This document shows, one piece after another, positions 8,228-16,272 of a stretch of DNA of 64,000 nucleotides. Every line of letters starts with the position of its first letter. Position 1 is the stretch's first letter. A program made the translations under genes and the position numbers. The notes beneath the pieces were generated by a model that did not search any database, was not told the origin of the DNA, and saw only the letters and a program-made list of their open reading frames with translations. This DNA comes from Bdellovibrionales bacterium (GTDB taxonomy: Bacteria > Bdellovibrionota > UBA1018): contig JAFEAP010000029.1 in NCBI GenBank assembly GCA_018266355.1, positions 140,305 through 204,304 on the forward strand. The letters run 5' to 3'.

Positions 8228-9241
8228 ATGCGCGTGAGCGATAACACCAACTTCGGAACGGTCCGGGAGACGATCAACCGGACGAAAGGACGGATGGAGA
8301 ATCTCCAAACCCAGTCCGCGACGCTCCGTAAGCTGAACACGCCCTCGGACGATCCGGTCGGCGCGGCGAAGGTGCTCGAGATCCGCACCGACAAGGTGAA
8401 CAACGAGCAATTTCTCACGAACGCGAAGATCGCCGAAGCCCAGCTGAACAACACCGAATCCGCGATCGCCGAGCTCGCCGACATCGTCGTGCGCGCGAAG
8501 GAAATCGCCCTCCAGCAGGCGTCCGGCGCGTCGGCGAACGACGATACCCGGCTCGCGGTCGCCGAGGAAATCACCCAGCTCTACCAAAGCGCGATCGGAA
8601 CGGCGAACCGCCGGATCGGCGATCGTTACGTCTTCGGCGGCTATAAGACCGATAAGCCCCCGGTCACCGTCGACGGGAAATACACCGGCGACGACGGCCA
8701 AATGATGGTCGAAGTCGGCCGCGACGTCTTCATCGCGATGAACCTTCCGGGGAACGAGGTCTTCAATACGAACCCGAAGACGGAGAACCACCCCGCGGAC
8801 ATGGGCCAGTCGCCCGAGCTCCAGATGCGGACGGGAAACCGGGCGCCGGCGAGCTACTCGGCCTCCGGGAAGTTGAACGGCGCGGCCGCAGGCCCCCAGC
8901 CCGAGAACGTGAACGTCTTCGAAGAACTTCAGAACCTTCGCATCGGGCTGCTGACCAGCGATACGGAGACGATTCGGAACACGCTTGACCGTTTTGATCA
9001 GATGCACACCCGCCTCAATTCGATGCGGGCGAAGATCGGATCGCGGATTAACGGACTTCAAACGATGGCGCAGTCCCTTGAACGCCAAAATATTACGCAC
9101 GCCCAGCTCGGTTCGCATATCGAAGACGCGGACATGGCGGAGGTCGTGAGTAACCTGGCCAAGGAGGAAACGGTTTTTCGCAGCGCGCTACAATCCTCGA
9201 ATAAGCTCCTTCAACCGACCCTCATGGATTTTCTTAAATAG
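8228..9241 (+). CDS. flgL: Flagellar hook-associated protein 3, FlgL
   Basis: FlgL is the second hook-filament junction protein. The 337-residue sequence has a flagellin-like N-terminus (RKLNTPSDDPVGAAKVLEIR), the internal NRRIGDRYVFGGYKT block conserved in FlgL, and a C-terminal helix with DMAEVVSNLAKEETVFRSAL. Its position after flgK and before csrA/fliW is the standard order in many bacteria. Confidence 0.9.
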   Translation: MRVSDNTNFGTVRETINRTKGRMENLQTQSATLRKLNTPSDDPVGAAKVLEIRTDKVNNEQFLTNAKIAEAQLNNTESAIAELADIVVRAKEIALQQASGASANDDTRLAVAEEITQLYQSAIGTANRRIGDRYVFGGYKTDKPPVTVDGKYTGDDGQMMVEVGRDVFIAMNLPGNEVFNTNPKTENHPADMGQSPELQMRTGNRAPASYSASGKLNGAAAGPQPENVNVFEELQNLRIGLLTSDTETIRNTLDRFDQMHTRLNSMRAKIGSRINGLQTMAQSLERQNITHAQLGSHIEDADMAEVVSNLAKEETVFRSALQSSNKLLQPTLMDFLK

Positions 9242-9333
9242 TGGAAATGAAAAGATAGGTTGAGATTTGCGGAGCGTTAGAATACACCGAGCCTCGGTAA
9301 AGGATTACTGGCTTTACTAGAGATGGAGTTTTT

Positions 9334-9558
9334 ATGTTGGTCCTTACCCGTAAACTCGGGGAAAGCATTGCGATCGACGACCATATCAAAATCGTCGTAG
9401 TGCAAATCAAAGGCAAGCAGGTCCGGTTAGGGATCCAAGCGCCGAAAGAAACGAAGATTCACCGGGAAGAAGTTTACTCGGCCATTCAGGACCAGAATAA
9501 ACAGGCCGCGAAGACTTCTGTTGCGGTTAACCAAGTATCTAAAGTACTAAAAGGTTAA
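9334..9558 (+). CDS. csrA: Carbon storage regulator CsrA
   Basis: CsrA is a small dimeric RNA-binding protein that represses translation, classically of flagellin mRNA. The family opening MLVLTRKLGESIAIDD is intact, followed by VRLGIQAPKETKIHREEVY. The 74-residue length is normal, with an extra C-terminal Gln/Lys/Ser-rich tail. It is paired with fliW downstream, the partner that sequesters CsrA until flagellin is exported. The 92-base gap before it has a weak TTGAGA-N17-TACACC promoter-like pair near 9259-9287; I consider it uncertain. Confidence 0.95.
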   Translation: MLVLTRKLGESIAIDDHIKIVVVQIKGKQVRLGIQAPKETKIHREEVYSAIQDQNKQAAKTSVAVNQVSKVLKG

Positions 9559-9642
9559 GATTTCTCGCGCCCACGGGTATTTAATATGGGCACGTTAGGT
9601 CCAGGACGGATCGACGGGAATTCAATCGGGGGAATAGTATCC

Positions 9643-10206
9643 ATGGTTGTACAAACAGGACGTTTTGGCCGACTCGAAGTTGCGGAATCCGATCTCATCT
9701 CGATTCCCGGCGGTATCCTCGGTTTCCCCGAAAACACGAAATTCTGCCTGGTCGATCCGGGCGACGACGTGCTCATCGTATGGCTGCAGTCGCTTGAGAA
9801 CGCCGAGCTCGCGATCCCGCTGCTCGAGCCGAAAATCTTCAAGACCGACTACACGGTCCGCCTCTCGGCCGCGGAACTTCGCGAGCTGAAACTCGATAAC
9901 GTGAACCAGTCGGCGGTGTTCTCGTTGCTCACCATCGGCGACGACATCACGCAGATGTCGGCGAACCTGAAGGCGCCGCTCGTGATCAACCTCCGCGAGA
10001 AGCTCGCGAAGCAGGTCGTGCTCCAGGAAAACGAATACACGATCAAGCACCCGATGTTCAAAGAGCTGCGCGCGCACCTCATGACGATCTCGGCCCAGCG
10101 CCGCGGATCCTCCGCGCAAGACGAGAACGCGCCTCCGCGCGCGAGCGGGATCATCTCGATCTCGACCATTCCCCCGTCCCTGACGGTGAAGGCGCTTCAA
10201 GCCTGA
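9643..10206 (+). CDS. fliW: Flagellar assembly factor FliW
   Basis: FliW binds flagellin and antagonises CsrA. The 187-residue frame starts with MVVQTGRFGRLEV and shows the FliW core: IPGGILGFPENTKFCLVDP, LVWLQSLENAELAIPLLEP-like strands and a conserved NLKAPLVIN. The usual family size is about 150, so the C-terminal 35 residues (Ser/Ala/Pro-rich) are extra. An in-frame ATG at 9586 would add 19 residues, but the GGGGGA site and family alignment favour 9643. It follows csrA by 84 bases, a gap that includes a small GCCCA/TGGGC hairpin. Confidence 0.88.
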   Translation: MVVQTGRFGRLEVAESDLISIPGGILGFPENTKFCLVDPGDDVLIVWLQSLENAELAIPLLEPKIFKTDYTVRLSAAELRELKLDNVNQSAVFSLLTIGDDITQMSANLKAPLVINLREKLAKQVVLQENEYTIKHPMFKELRAHLMTISAQRRGSSAQDENAPPRASGIISISTIPPSLTVKALQA

Positions 10207-10220
10207 GCCCTTCGGACGCC

Positions 10221-11378
10221 GTGAAAATTCGAAGGAGCCGGATTCCGAAAGGAACCCGGCTCTTTCTCTTTTCCGCGTTCCTTTCCACTCTCTTTGCGGT
10301 CGAGTTTCCGGCGCGCGCGCGCGCCGCCGAGCCGGTTACGACGGAAGGCCGAGTGAATCGCGGGGCGTTCCCGCTCGCGAAGTACGGCGATCGGTACGCG
10401 CCGCTGCCGAAAGAAGTCGAGGCCGAAATCCGCGGAAAGCTCGCGCAGATCCTCGCGCCGATCAAGCTCGCACCGGGCGCGTGGTTCCGGGCCTCTTTCG
10501 GATCGGCGCCGTCGGTGATGGACCGTCGGAGAATCCTCGACAGTTTCGCCGAAACCGAGATCTGGCAGTGCAAGGGTAAGTCCTGCGACGGTTGCGCGAG
10601 CGAGGCCGCGGGCTGCGCAGTCGGAAAGGCGGTCGCGAGAGGGGTCGGCGGGGTCGGCGTCGTCGGAGTGCTTCATCCGTGTCTCTACGGAGACGGGAAG
10701 TGTCCGCCCGGCGTACGCGGGGACCTCGGGACGTGGCTCGAACGATTCGTCGCGGGCGTCGGCTATTACAAATCGGGTCTGCCGAAGGACACGCTCGCGA
10801 TCGCGAAGGCCGCGAAAAAGTCGAGCGCATGGATCGCGGCGACTTCGAGCGCGGTGAATCGCACGCTCGGCGCCTGTCCGGGCCCCTATCCCGCCGAGTC
10901 GCTTCGTTTTCTCTTCGATCTCGAAGCGGCGACGCTGCCGAATCCGGCCCTCGCTCGCTGCGGAAAGACCTATTTCGATTCGCTCAAACGGTTGCCCGAG
11001 AAATGCAAAGCGCTCGCGGGCGGACTCCAAACCGAGTGGAAGGCGTTCGAGAGAAAAATGCTCCGAGGCGAGGCGGACACCCTTCGCTGCGACGCCTATT
11101 GCTTGAAAATGCTTTGCCGGAAGGCGGACGCGGGCGCGATTTTCACCCAGTTCTCCGGTAAATCGGCGGTCTTGATCGGCGACGGCGCGTGCGAAGGGGA
11201 AACGCCGAAACGGATGGGCGTTTTCCTGCGCGCGGCGCTGCCCCGTGCGCTCCGAGCGAAGCTCGAGGAAACGTCCTGTCTGCCGGCTTCGGAGAAGGCC
11301 GTGGACGAGGGAGCGACTTCGAGGGAAGGAACCGGAAGCCTCGAGAGCGGTTCGTCCGACGTCCAACTCGTCGAATAG
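10221..11378 (+). CDS. Secreted cysteine-rich protein of unknown function
   Basis: The 385-residue product has a basic N-region, a hydrophobic stretch (residues 14-28) and a probable signal cleavage after ARA near residue 36. The mature part holds about 14 cysteines, several in close pairs (KGKSCDGCASEAAGC, RCDAYCLKMLC), consistent with a disulfide-rich periplasmic or surface protein. I recognise no domain. The GTG start has no good ribosome-binding site and is 14 bases after fliW. A terminator-like hairpin lies inside its first codons, so expression from the fliW transcript is doubtful. Confidence 0.6.
   Translation: MKIRRSRIPKGTRLFLFSAFLSTLFAVEFPARARAAEPVTTEGRVNRGAFPLAKYGDRYAPLPKEVEAEIRGKLAQILAPIKLAPGAWFRASFGSAPSVMDRRRILDSFAETEIWQCKGKSCDGCASEAAGCAVGKAVARGVGGVGVVGVLHPCLYGDGKCPPGVRGDLGTWLERFVAGVGYYKSGLPKDTLAIAKAAKKSSAWIAATSSAVNRTLGACPGPYPAESLRFLFDLEAATLPNPALARCGKTYFDSLKRLPEKCKALAGGLQTEWKAFERKMLRGEADTLRCDAYCLKMLCRKADAGAIFTQFSGKSAVLIGDGACEGETPKRMGVFLRAALPRALRAKLEETSCLPASEKAVDEGATSREGTGSLESGSSDVQLVE
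10235..10272 (+). terminator. Terminator-like hairpin after fliW, inside the next reading frame
   Basis: GAGCCGG pairs with CCGGCTC and, inside it, TTCC pairs with GGAA around a GAAA tetraloop. The stem is followed by TTTCTCTTTT. This is a well-formed intrinsic terminator for the csrA-fliW transcript, but it overlaps codons 5-17 of the cysteine-rich secreted protein. Confidence 0.65.
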
Positions 11379-11393
11379 CGGTAAGCGAGTCGG

Positions 11394-11879
11394 TCAGTAG
11401 ACGATCGAGACTTCGTTCTTATACTCGATCAGTTCCTTGATGTTCTTCACTTCGCGGATGTACCACTTCTTGTCGTCTTCGAGGGTCATCTCGCACATCC
11501 GCTTCGTGGTCACGCGCGCGTCGGGACCGCGGCCCTGATCGATGTAGGTGAGTTCGTAGGTGATGTCGGTGCGGTTCGGGCTGACGGGCTTCACTTCGCG
11601 GATCGCGAGCTTCACTTTCTCGCGCTTGTTCTCGACGAAGGCCTGGCGGAACTGATCCTCGCTCCAAGCGACGAGCCGGTTCTTCGCCCCGCCGGTGAGG
11701 TAGGCTTCTAGCTTCGTGCGGTCGGAAACGTCGCGGATCGAGAAGCTCGTGGAAATGTAATCGGTCAGGCGTTGCTTCGGGTCGTTCTCGTTCTTTTCGT
11801 CGCGCGTGCACGCGCCGAAGGCCAGCGAGAGGACGGCGGTGAGGAGGACGAGACTTCGGTTGAGCTTACGTGCTGACAT
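11394..11879 (-). CDS. Lipoprotein of unknown function
   Basis: This 161-residue product has a short basic N-terminus, a hydrophobic core and the lipobox LAFGAC (Cys near residue 24), so it should be lipid-anchored. The mature part is a small alpha/beta domain with strands such as RTDITYELTYIDQG and a Trp-rich end (KKWYIREVKNIKELI). It resembles the NTF2-like/SnoaL style of small lipoproteins only in general shape. Its ATG lies inside the end of the upstream membrane-protein gene (14-base overlap), so the two are an operon. Confidence 0.65.
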   Translation of the reverse strand: MSARKLNRSLVLLTAVLSLAFGACTRDEKNENDPKQRLTDYISTSFSIRDVSDRTKLEAYLTGGAKNRLVAWSEDQFRQAFVENKREKVKLAIREVKPVSPNRTDITYELTYIDQGRGPDARVTTKRMCEMTLEDDKKWYIREVKNIKELIEYKNEVSIVY

Positions 11880-12582
11880 GGCCTTCTCCGCGAAGCACTT
11901 CGATGAAATCCGAGAGGTCTTTCCGGGTATCGCGATCCGTATTCTTAAATTCTACCCCGATTCCGGCCCACGACGCATCGATTTTAGAGGGGAGCGAGGT
12001 GAGGATGCGCACCTGGGCGCCCATCCTCGAACCGCGATAATGAAGGGTCACTTCGCTCGGCAAATTTTTCTCGGCCCCGCGCGGAAACGCGCCGAGGACG
12101 AATCCGCCGTCGAGGTCGAGTTTGCTCAGCCGGAGGTCCTTTCGATCGCCCCAGTCGACGGTCACCCCCGGGATCGGCTCGGGAACCGATTGGAACCATC
12201 GAAGTCCTGGACGGATCGCGGGGACCTCGAACGCGGAGCCGAGACGATCGACGTAGGCGTAGGCGAGAATCCCGAACGCGACGGCGAAAAGACCGAGGCC
12301 GACGTTTTCTTGGCGGATCGAATAGAAGAGGCAGGAGAGGGTCATCGCCCCCGCGATCGCGCCGGCCGCGAAGAAGGTCCACGCTTTCGTGCGGAGTGCG
12401 GAAACGACGAGCGCACTGAGGAGGAGGAAAAAACCCGTCCAAGCTTTCCACTCGGAAGCGGGATCCCACTGCCACCACGGCATGCGCCGGGCGATCAACG
12501 AAGCGGCGAACGCGAGCGGAAGCGCGAGGTACATCCAAAGCGCGATTCGACGCAGCCGTTCGGGGGTTTTCCAAAGACGCAT
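11866..12582 (-). CDS. Membrane protein with C-terminal PilZ-like domain
   Basis: The 238-residue protein begins with four hydrophobic segments (roughly residues 12-30, 45-62, 68-85 and 93-110) and ends in a soluble domain of about 110 residues. That domain has the strand order and the SKLDLDGGFVLG turn of PilZ folds. The RxxxR motif that binds cyclic di-GMP is not evident, so this may be a non-binding PilZ. It is followed by the lipoprotein gene with a 14-base overlap. PilZ identity is tentative. Confidence 0.5.
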   Translation of the reverse strand: MRLWKTPERLRRIALWMYLALPLAFAASLIARRMPWWQWDPASEWKAWTGFFLLLSALVVSALRTKAWTFFAAGAIAGAMTLSCLFYSIRQENVGLGLFAVAFGILAYAYVDRLGSAFEVPAIRPGLRWFQSVPEPIPGVTVDWGDRKDLRLSKLDLDGGFVLGAFPRGAEKNLPSEVTLHYRGSRMGAQVRILTSLPSKIDASWAGIGVEFKNTDRDTRKDLSDFIEVLRGEGHVST

Positions 12583-12630
12583 GCGAATAAAATCTCACGG
12601 GGGGCCGGAAACTGCAATAAACTGAGGGAT

Positions 12631-13791
12631 ATGGCGGAACGGATAACGATTGCGGGCGTGATGACGGGAACTTCGTGCGACGGCGTGGATATCGCCGCGA
12701 TCGAGTTCGATCCGGAGAGCTGGACTCCGAAGTGGGAGGCGAGCCTCCCCTATCCCGCGAAGCTCCGCGATCGCGTGTTCAAACTCCAGCGCCCGAAGGC
12801 GACGACGACGATCGAGGAAATTTTCTCGCTCCACACGGAAATCGGCGATTGGATCGGCGACGTGGTGACGGATCTCATCGAGGGACTTTCGGGCGACGAG
12901 CGGCCGTCGGCGATCGCGATGCACGGACAGACGGTCGCGCATTATCCTTCACGTCGCCCGCACTCCTTCACCGTCCAGCTCGGCGACCCGACGCGCGTCG
13001 CGGAAAAGACGGGACGCACGGTGATTTCCCAGTTCCGGAACGGCGATCTCGCCGCCGACGGGGAAGGCGCTCCGCTCGTCCCTCTTTATCATTACCTTCT
13101 CAGTTCGGTGCTGCCCGGCGGTCACGACGGAATCGCGATCCATAACCTCGGCGGCATCAGCAACTTCACCTACATCGATCCGCGAGGCGGAATTCTCGCC
13201 CTCGATACGGGTCCGGCGAGCGTCTGGATCGACGCCGCGATGGAAAAGATCACGAAGGGGAAGAAGAAATTCGACGCCGGCGGGCACGCCGCGATCACGG
13301 GATCGATCCACATCCCGACGGTGAAGAAACTTTTGGCCCATCCGTATTTGAAACGGCCCGCGCCGAAATCCACAGGTCGGGACGAGTTTCCGCCGGAGTA
13401 TTTCTTTCAGCGCGCCGGGAAATTGAAGGGCAACGACCTCGTCGCGACCGCGACCGCGTACACCGTCGAAACGATCGCGCAGGCCTACGAGCGTTTCGTC
13501 CTCGAGGAGCGGAAGCCGCTTAAGGCGATCTACCTCTGCGGCGGCGGCGCGAAGAACGATACGATCCGTCATTGGCTCGCCGATCGACTCGAAGGAGTCG
13601 ATGTGCACACGATCGAGGAACACGGCTTCGAGTCGCAGTACATCGAAGCGCAGGCGTTTTCGTTCCTCGGCTACCGCTCGCTCCTCGGCCTGGCCGTCGG
13701 CGGACGGTGGACCGGCGTCGATCGTTTCGGTCCTCCCGGTCAGATCACTCCGGGGCGGAATTGGATGGAAGTGCTGAAGAGTTTGCCATGA
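12631..13791 (+). CDS. anmK: Anhydro-N-acetylmuramic acid kinase AnmK
   Basis: AnmK cleaves and phosphorylates 1,6-anhydro-MurNAc from peptidoglycan turnover to MurNAc-6-phosphate. The ATP-binding opening GVMTGTSCDGVDIAAIE is diagnostic, followed by AMHGQTVAHYP, NGDLAADGEGAPLVP, NLGGISNFTYID and YLCGGGAKND. The 386-residue length is normal. The ATG at 12631 with GAGGG upstream fixes the start; the frame is open far upstream only because of high GC. The kinase and nucleotidyltransferase genes facing it from 14172 to 16272 fit the same recycling pathway. Confidence 0.93.
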   Translation: MAERITIAGVMTGTSCDGVDIAAIEFDPESWTPKWEASLPYPAKLRDRVFKLQRPKATTTIEEIFSLHTEIGDWIGDVVTDLIEGLSGDERPSAIAMHGQTVAHYPSRRPHSFTVQLGDPTRVAEKTGRTVISQFRNGDLAADGEGAPLVPLYHYLLSSVLPGGHDGIAIHNLGGISNFTYIDPRGGILALDTGPASVWIDAAMEKITKGKKKFDAGGHAAITGSIHIPTVKKLLAHPYLKRPAPKSTGRDEFPPEYFFQRAGKLKGNDLVATATAYTVETIAQAYERFVLEERKPLKAIYLCGGGAKNDTIRHWLADRLEGVDVHTIEEHGFESQYIEAQAFSFLGYRSLLGLAVGGRWTGVDRFGPPGQITPGRNWMEVLKSLP

Positions 13792-14159
13792 AAAATACGA
13801 AGCGATCGACGATCATCTTGGTCGGGGTCATTGTTTCGATTATTCCTCTCGCGGTGCCGCTTTTTCGACTTTCCGAAAGGATTAAGAAAGTGAATGAGCA
13901 GAAAGCGCTCCTCGATAGCGGTCCAACGGTAAAGGTGATGGGCGAAGTAGGGGGCGGTCACACCGGCGGCAATGAGCGGTCCATGCACCAAATCCGATTT
14001 CCGGTTAATGGGCGGGAATTTGAAGTCGATTTCTATCATCCGGCCAGTCTCTATCTCTTCGGGAAGGTCGAGGTGGAATACCTAGAAAAAGATCCTACGG
14101 TCTTTCGCTTGAAAAGCGGGCCGACGGCGCCGGCTAAAGTTTCCGGCGAAGACGAGTAG
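13788..14159 (+). CDS. Small membrane-anchored protein, DUF3592-like pattern
   Basis: This 123-residue frame overlaps the anmK stop (ATGA). It has one N-terminal membrane helix (residues 9-26) and a beta-rich soluble domain with VKVMGEVGGGHTGGNERSMH and VEVEYLEKDPTVFRL strands. This looks like the single-strand-pair fold of small DUF3592-type proteins, but I do not assign it. Base composition is visibly less GC-rich than the neighbours, especially 13800-13960, which suggests different codon use or recent acquisition. It ends 12 bases from the converging nucleotidyltransferase gene. Confidence 0.6.
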   Translation: MKNTKRSTIILVGVIVSIIPLAVPLFRLSERIKKVNEQKALLDSGPTVKVMGEVGGGHTGGNERSMHQIRFPVNGREFEVDFYHPASLYLFGKVEVEYLEKDPTVFRLKSGPTAPAKVSGEDE

Positions 14160-14171
14160 AGTTTTTCGCCG

Positions 14172-15164
14172 CTAGAGCGTCTTCCAGAGCCCGCGATAGC
14201 CGATGCCCGACGGGGTCACTTCGGTCGCACCCGAGAACGGACTCTTTCCGTAGAGCACGGTACGCGGCGATAGGCGCGCGGGTGGAGTCGTGTCCGCGCC
14301 GTCCGGCGCCCAGTACACGGGACCCTTCCACTTCGAGATATCGATATTTTCCGGCGCGCGGTTCGAAACCCAGATATTCGGCGCGAGCCGACGGTTCGCC
14401 TTCAGCACGCGGTCTTTCCAAAGCGGAGGCAGCTCGTCCTTCTCGTAGAGGTGCATCCAGTCGAGGTGCGCCTGGTGCCAGAGCTCGGGCGATCCGATGT
14501 CGAACCACCGCGCGTTTTCGGTCTCGAGCGAGTTGTCGACGAGGTACGCGCCCGCGCGACCCGTACGGATCGCCGGTTCGAGAATCTTAGGAATGAATTC
14601 GCTCGGGACGTCCGTCTCGATCCCGGCCACGCATTCGGGCTCGATGACCGCGATCCCCGCGTATAAAGTGCGACCGACACGTTTTTCGCCGATCCCGCGA
14701 ATTAGACTGCGGCGGTGGTCGTAGAGAACTTCGACATAGGACCCGTTCCCGGGTGCCTTCGCGAAAAGGAGCATCGTGAGGCGCACGCTGAACTGGTGCT
14801 TCAGCAGCAGGTGATGCTTCGCGAGATCCGCGAGATGCACGTTGCAAATCGTGTCTGCGTTCAGGACGAAAAAAGGTTTTCCCTCGAAGGACGCGGCGGC
14901 CTTCGCGATCCCGCCCGCGCTCCCGAGGAGCATCGCGCTTTCGTCGCTGATCTCGATCGGCGCGGGCGAATCGAGGAAACGGAGTCCTTGGGACGAGGCG
15001 GTCGGAAGGTGGTGGACGTTCGCGACGATCTTCTCGACCGAAGTGCGCTTCAAGAGGTCGAGCGTGTACTGGGCCATGGGCACGCCCATCAGCGGCAGAA
15101 GCGGTTTCGAAGTTTTCTCGGTGAAGGGCCGAAGCCGCGTGCCTAAGCCCGCGGCCAGCACCAA
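14172..15164 (-). CDS. Sugar-phosphate nucleotidyltransferase (MurU-like)
   Basis: The N-terminus LAAGLGTRLRPFTEKTSKPL is the nucleotide-binding loop of NTP transferases, and VLNADTICN carries the metal-binding Asp. Next to an AmgK-like kinase and near AnmK, the likely reaction is MurNAc-1-phosphate to UDP-MurNAc (MurU step), though a different sugar is possible. At 330 residues it is about 100 longer than MurU; the extra C-terminal region resembles a degenerate acyltransferase-type tail. The only ordinary starts (TTG at 15164, GTG one codon later) trim the first beta strand, so a non-standard upstream start may be used. It is 4 bases from the kinase stop. Confidence 0.75.
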   Translation of the reverse strand: MVLAAGLGTRLRPFTEKTSKPLLPLMGVPMAQYTLDLLKRTSVEKIVANVHHLPTASSQGLRFLDSPAPIEISDESAMLLGSAGGIAKAAASFEGKPFFVLNADTICNVHLADLAKHHLLLKHQFSVRLTMLLFAKAPGNGSYVEVLYDHRRSLIRGIGEKRVGRTLYAGIAVIEPECVAGIETDVPSEFIPKILEPAIRTGRAGAYLVDNSLETENARWFDIGSPELWHQAHLDWMHLYEKDELPPLWKDRVLKANRRLAPNIWVSNRAPENIDISKWKGPVYWAPDGADTTPPARLSPRTVLYGKSPFSGATEVTPSGIGYRGLWKTL

Positions 15165-15168
15165 CGCG

Positions 15169-16272
15169 TTAGAAATAGTAGTAATGGAACAACACCTCGC
15201 GAAGGTCGGAGTATTCCGGGTATTTCAGGAGCGTTCGGCGGACGTTTTCGAACGTGTTTCCGATGTACTTCAGGTAACCGGGGTTCCCACGGCGATTCAG
15301 GAACGAAGCGAACGAACCGATCGCCTTGAAGTTCCGCTGGACTGACATCAGGTCGAAGATCCGCCAAAAGTGCTCTCGGTCGATTCGTGTTCCGCTCAGG
15401 GCCTCGCGCCGGACGAGGTAGTACTCGACGAGCTTCTGGATCTGCACTTCCTCGAGCTGGTAATACGAGTCCTTCAGGAGCGAGGCGAGGTCGTATTGGG
15501 CCGGACCCATGCGCCCGTCTTGGAAATCGATCATCACGAGCCGGTTCTCGTCGCCGCCGATCGGCGTCGCCATGATGTTCCGAGAGTGGAAATCGCGGTG
15601 GGTGAAGACCGTCGGTTCGTCGGCGAGCGCGGTGCAGAACTCGCTGAACCGGTTCATCATGACCTTAAGGTCCTTCTCGCGAATTTCGCGCGCGAGGTAG
15701 GTCTTATAGAAATGATCGATCGTGAAGTTCACTTCCCACATGAGCTTCTCGTGATCGAAGCGGAGCTTGAACGCCTCGAGGTCCGGCGACCCTTCGCGCG
15801 GGGAAGCCTGGAGCTGGAGGTCGACCACCGAGTCGAGGACCTGCTGATAGAGATCGAGTTCGACCTCGGGCGTGGAAACGTTTTGCAGGCAGCGAAGCAG
15901 CGTCACGTCGCCGAGGTCTTCGAGCAGGATGATCCCGCGTTCCGGGTCGACGTCGAGCACCGTCGGGACGTCGATTCCGTTCATGCTTAGGTGTTTTTGG
16001 AGGACGAGGAACGGGAGCTGGAGCCCTTGATCGACGAATCGCTCCATCTTCATCATCACGAACGAGGAATCCTTCGTCCAAATCCGGTAGTAGGCCCGCG
16101 TGCTCGCGTCGCCGGGAAGCTTCAAGATTCGCTCGATCGACTTCGTGTTCCCTTTCACCCAGCCGTCGGCCACGGTATCGCCCTTGTCGAGGTGGTCGAC
16201 GAAATTTCGGAGGTCTTGGCCGAGGGTACCCGGCGTGGAGGTCTTCGCGTTTTTCAGGGCGGCGGCGTTCAC
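15169..16272 (-). CDS. amgK: AmgK-like anomeric sugar kinase (aminoglycoside phosphotransferase fold)
   Basis: The protein has the phosphotransferase catalytic loop FTHRDFHSRNIM (catalytic Asp, metal-binding Asn) and the following IDFQDGRMGPAQYDLASLL, which is how AmgK and its relatives read. AmgK phosphorylates MurNAc and GlcNAc at C1 for direct UDP-MurNAc salvage. The 367-residue length is slightly above the family. The N-terminal ILKLPGDASTRAYYRI is the family's nucleotide-loop region. The GTG start overlaps the stop of the upstream lipoprotein (GTGA), and the MurU-like gene follows at once. Substrate is inferred from context. Confidence 0.78.
   Translation of the reverse strand: MNAAALKNAKTSTPGTLGQDLRNFVDHLDKGDTVADGWVKGNTKSIERILKLPGDASTRAYYRIWTKDSSFVMMKMERFVDQGLQLPFLVLQKHLSMNGIDVPTVLDVDPERGIILLEDLGDVTLLRCLQNVSTPEVELDLYQQVLDSVVDLQLQASPREGSPDLEAFKLRFDHEKLMWEVNFTIDHFYKTYLAREIREKDLKVMMNRFSEFCTALADEPTVFTHRDFHSRNIMATPIGGDENRLVMIDFQDGRMGPAQYDLASLLKDSYYQLEEVQIQKLVEYYLVRREALSGTRIDREHFWRIFDLMSVQRNFKAIGSFASFLNRRGNPGYLKYIGNTFENVRRTLLKYPEYSDLREVLFHYYYF

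Noticed and set aside
9259..9287. csrA promoter TTGAGA-N17-TACACC
   Set aside because: The -10 is poor (three of six), so it is not listed as a feature.
11806..12630. Upstream extension of the AnmK reading frame by about 275 residues
   Set aside because: It runs antisense to two better-supported minus-strand genes, and AnmK has a proper start at 12631.
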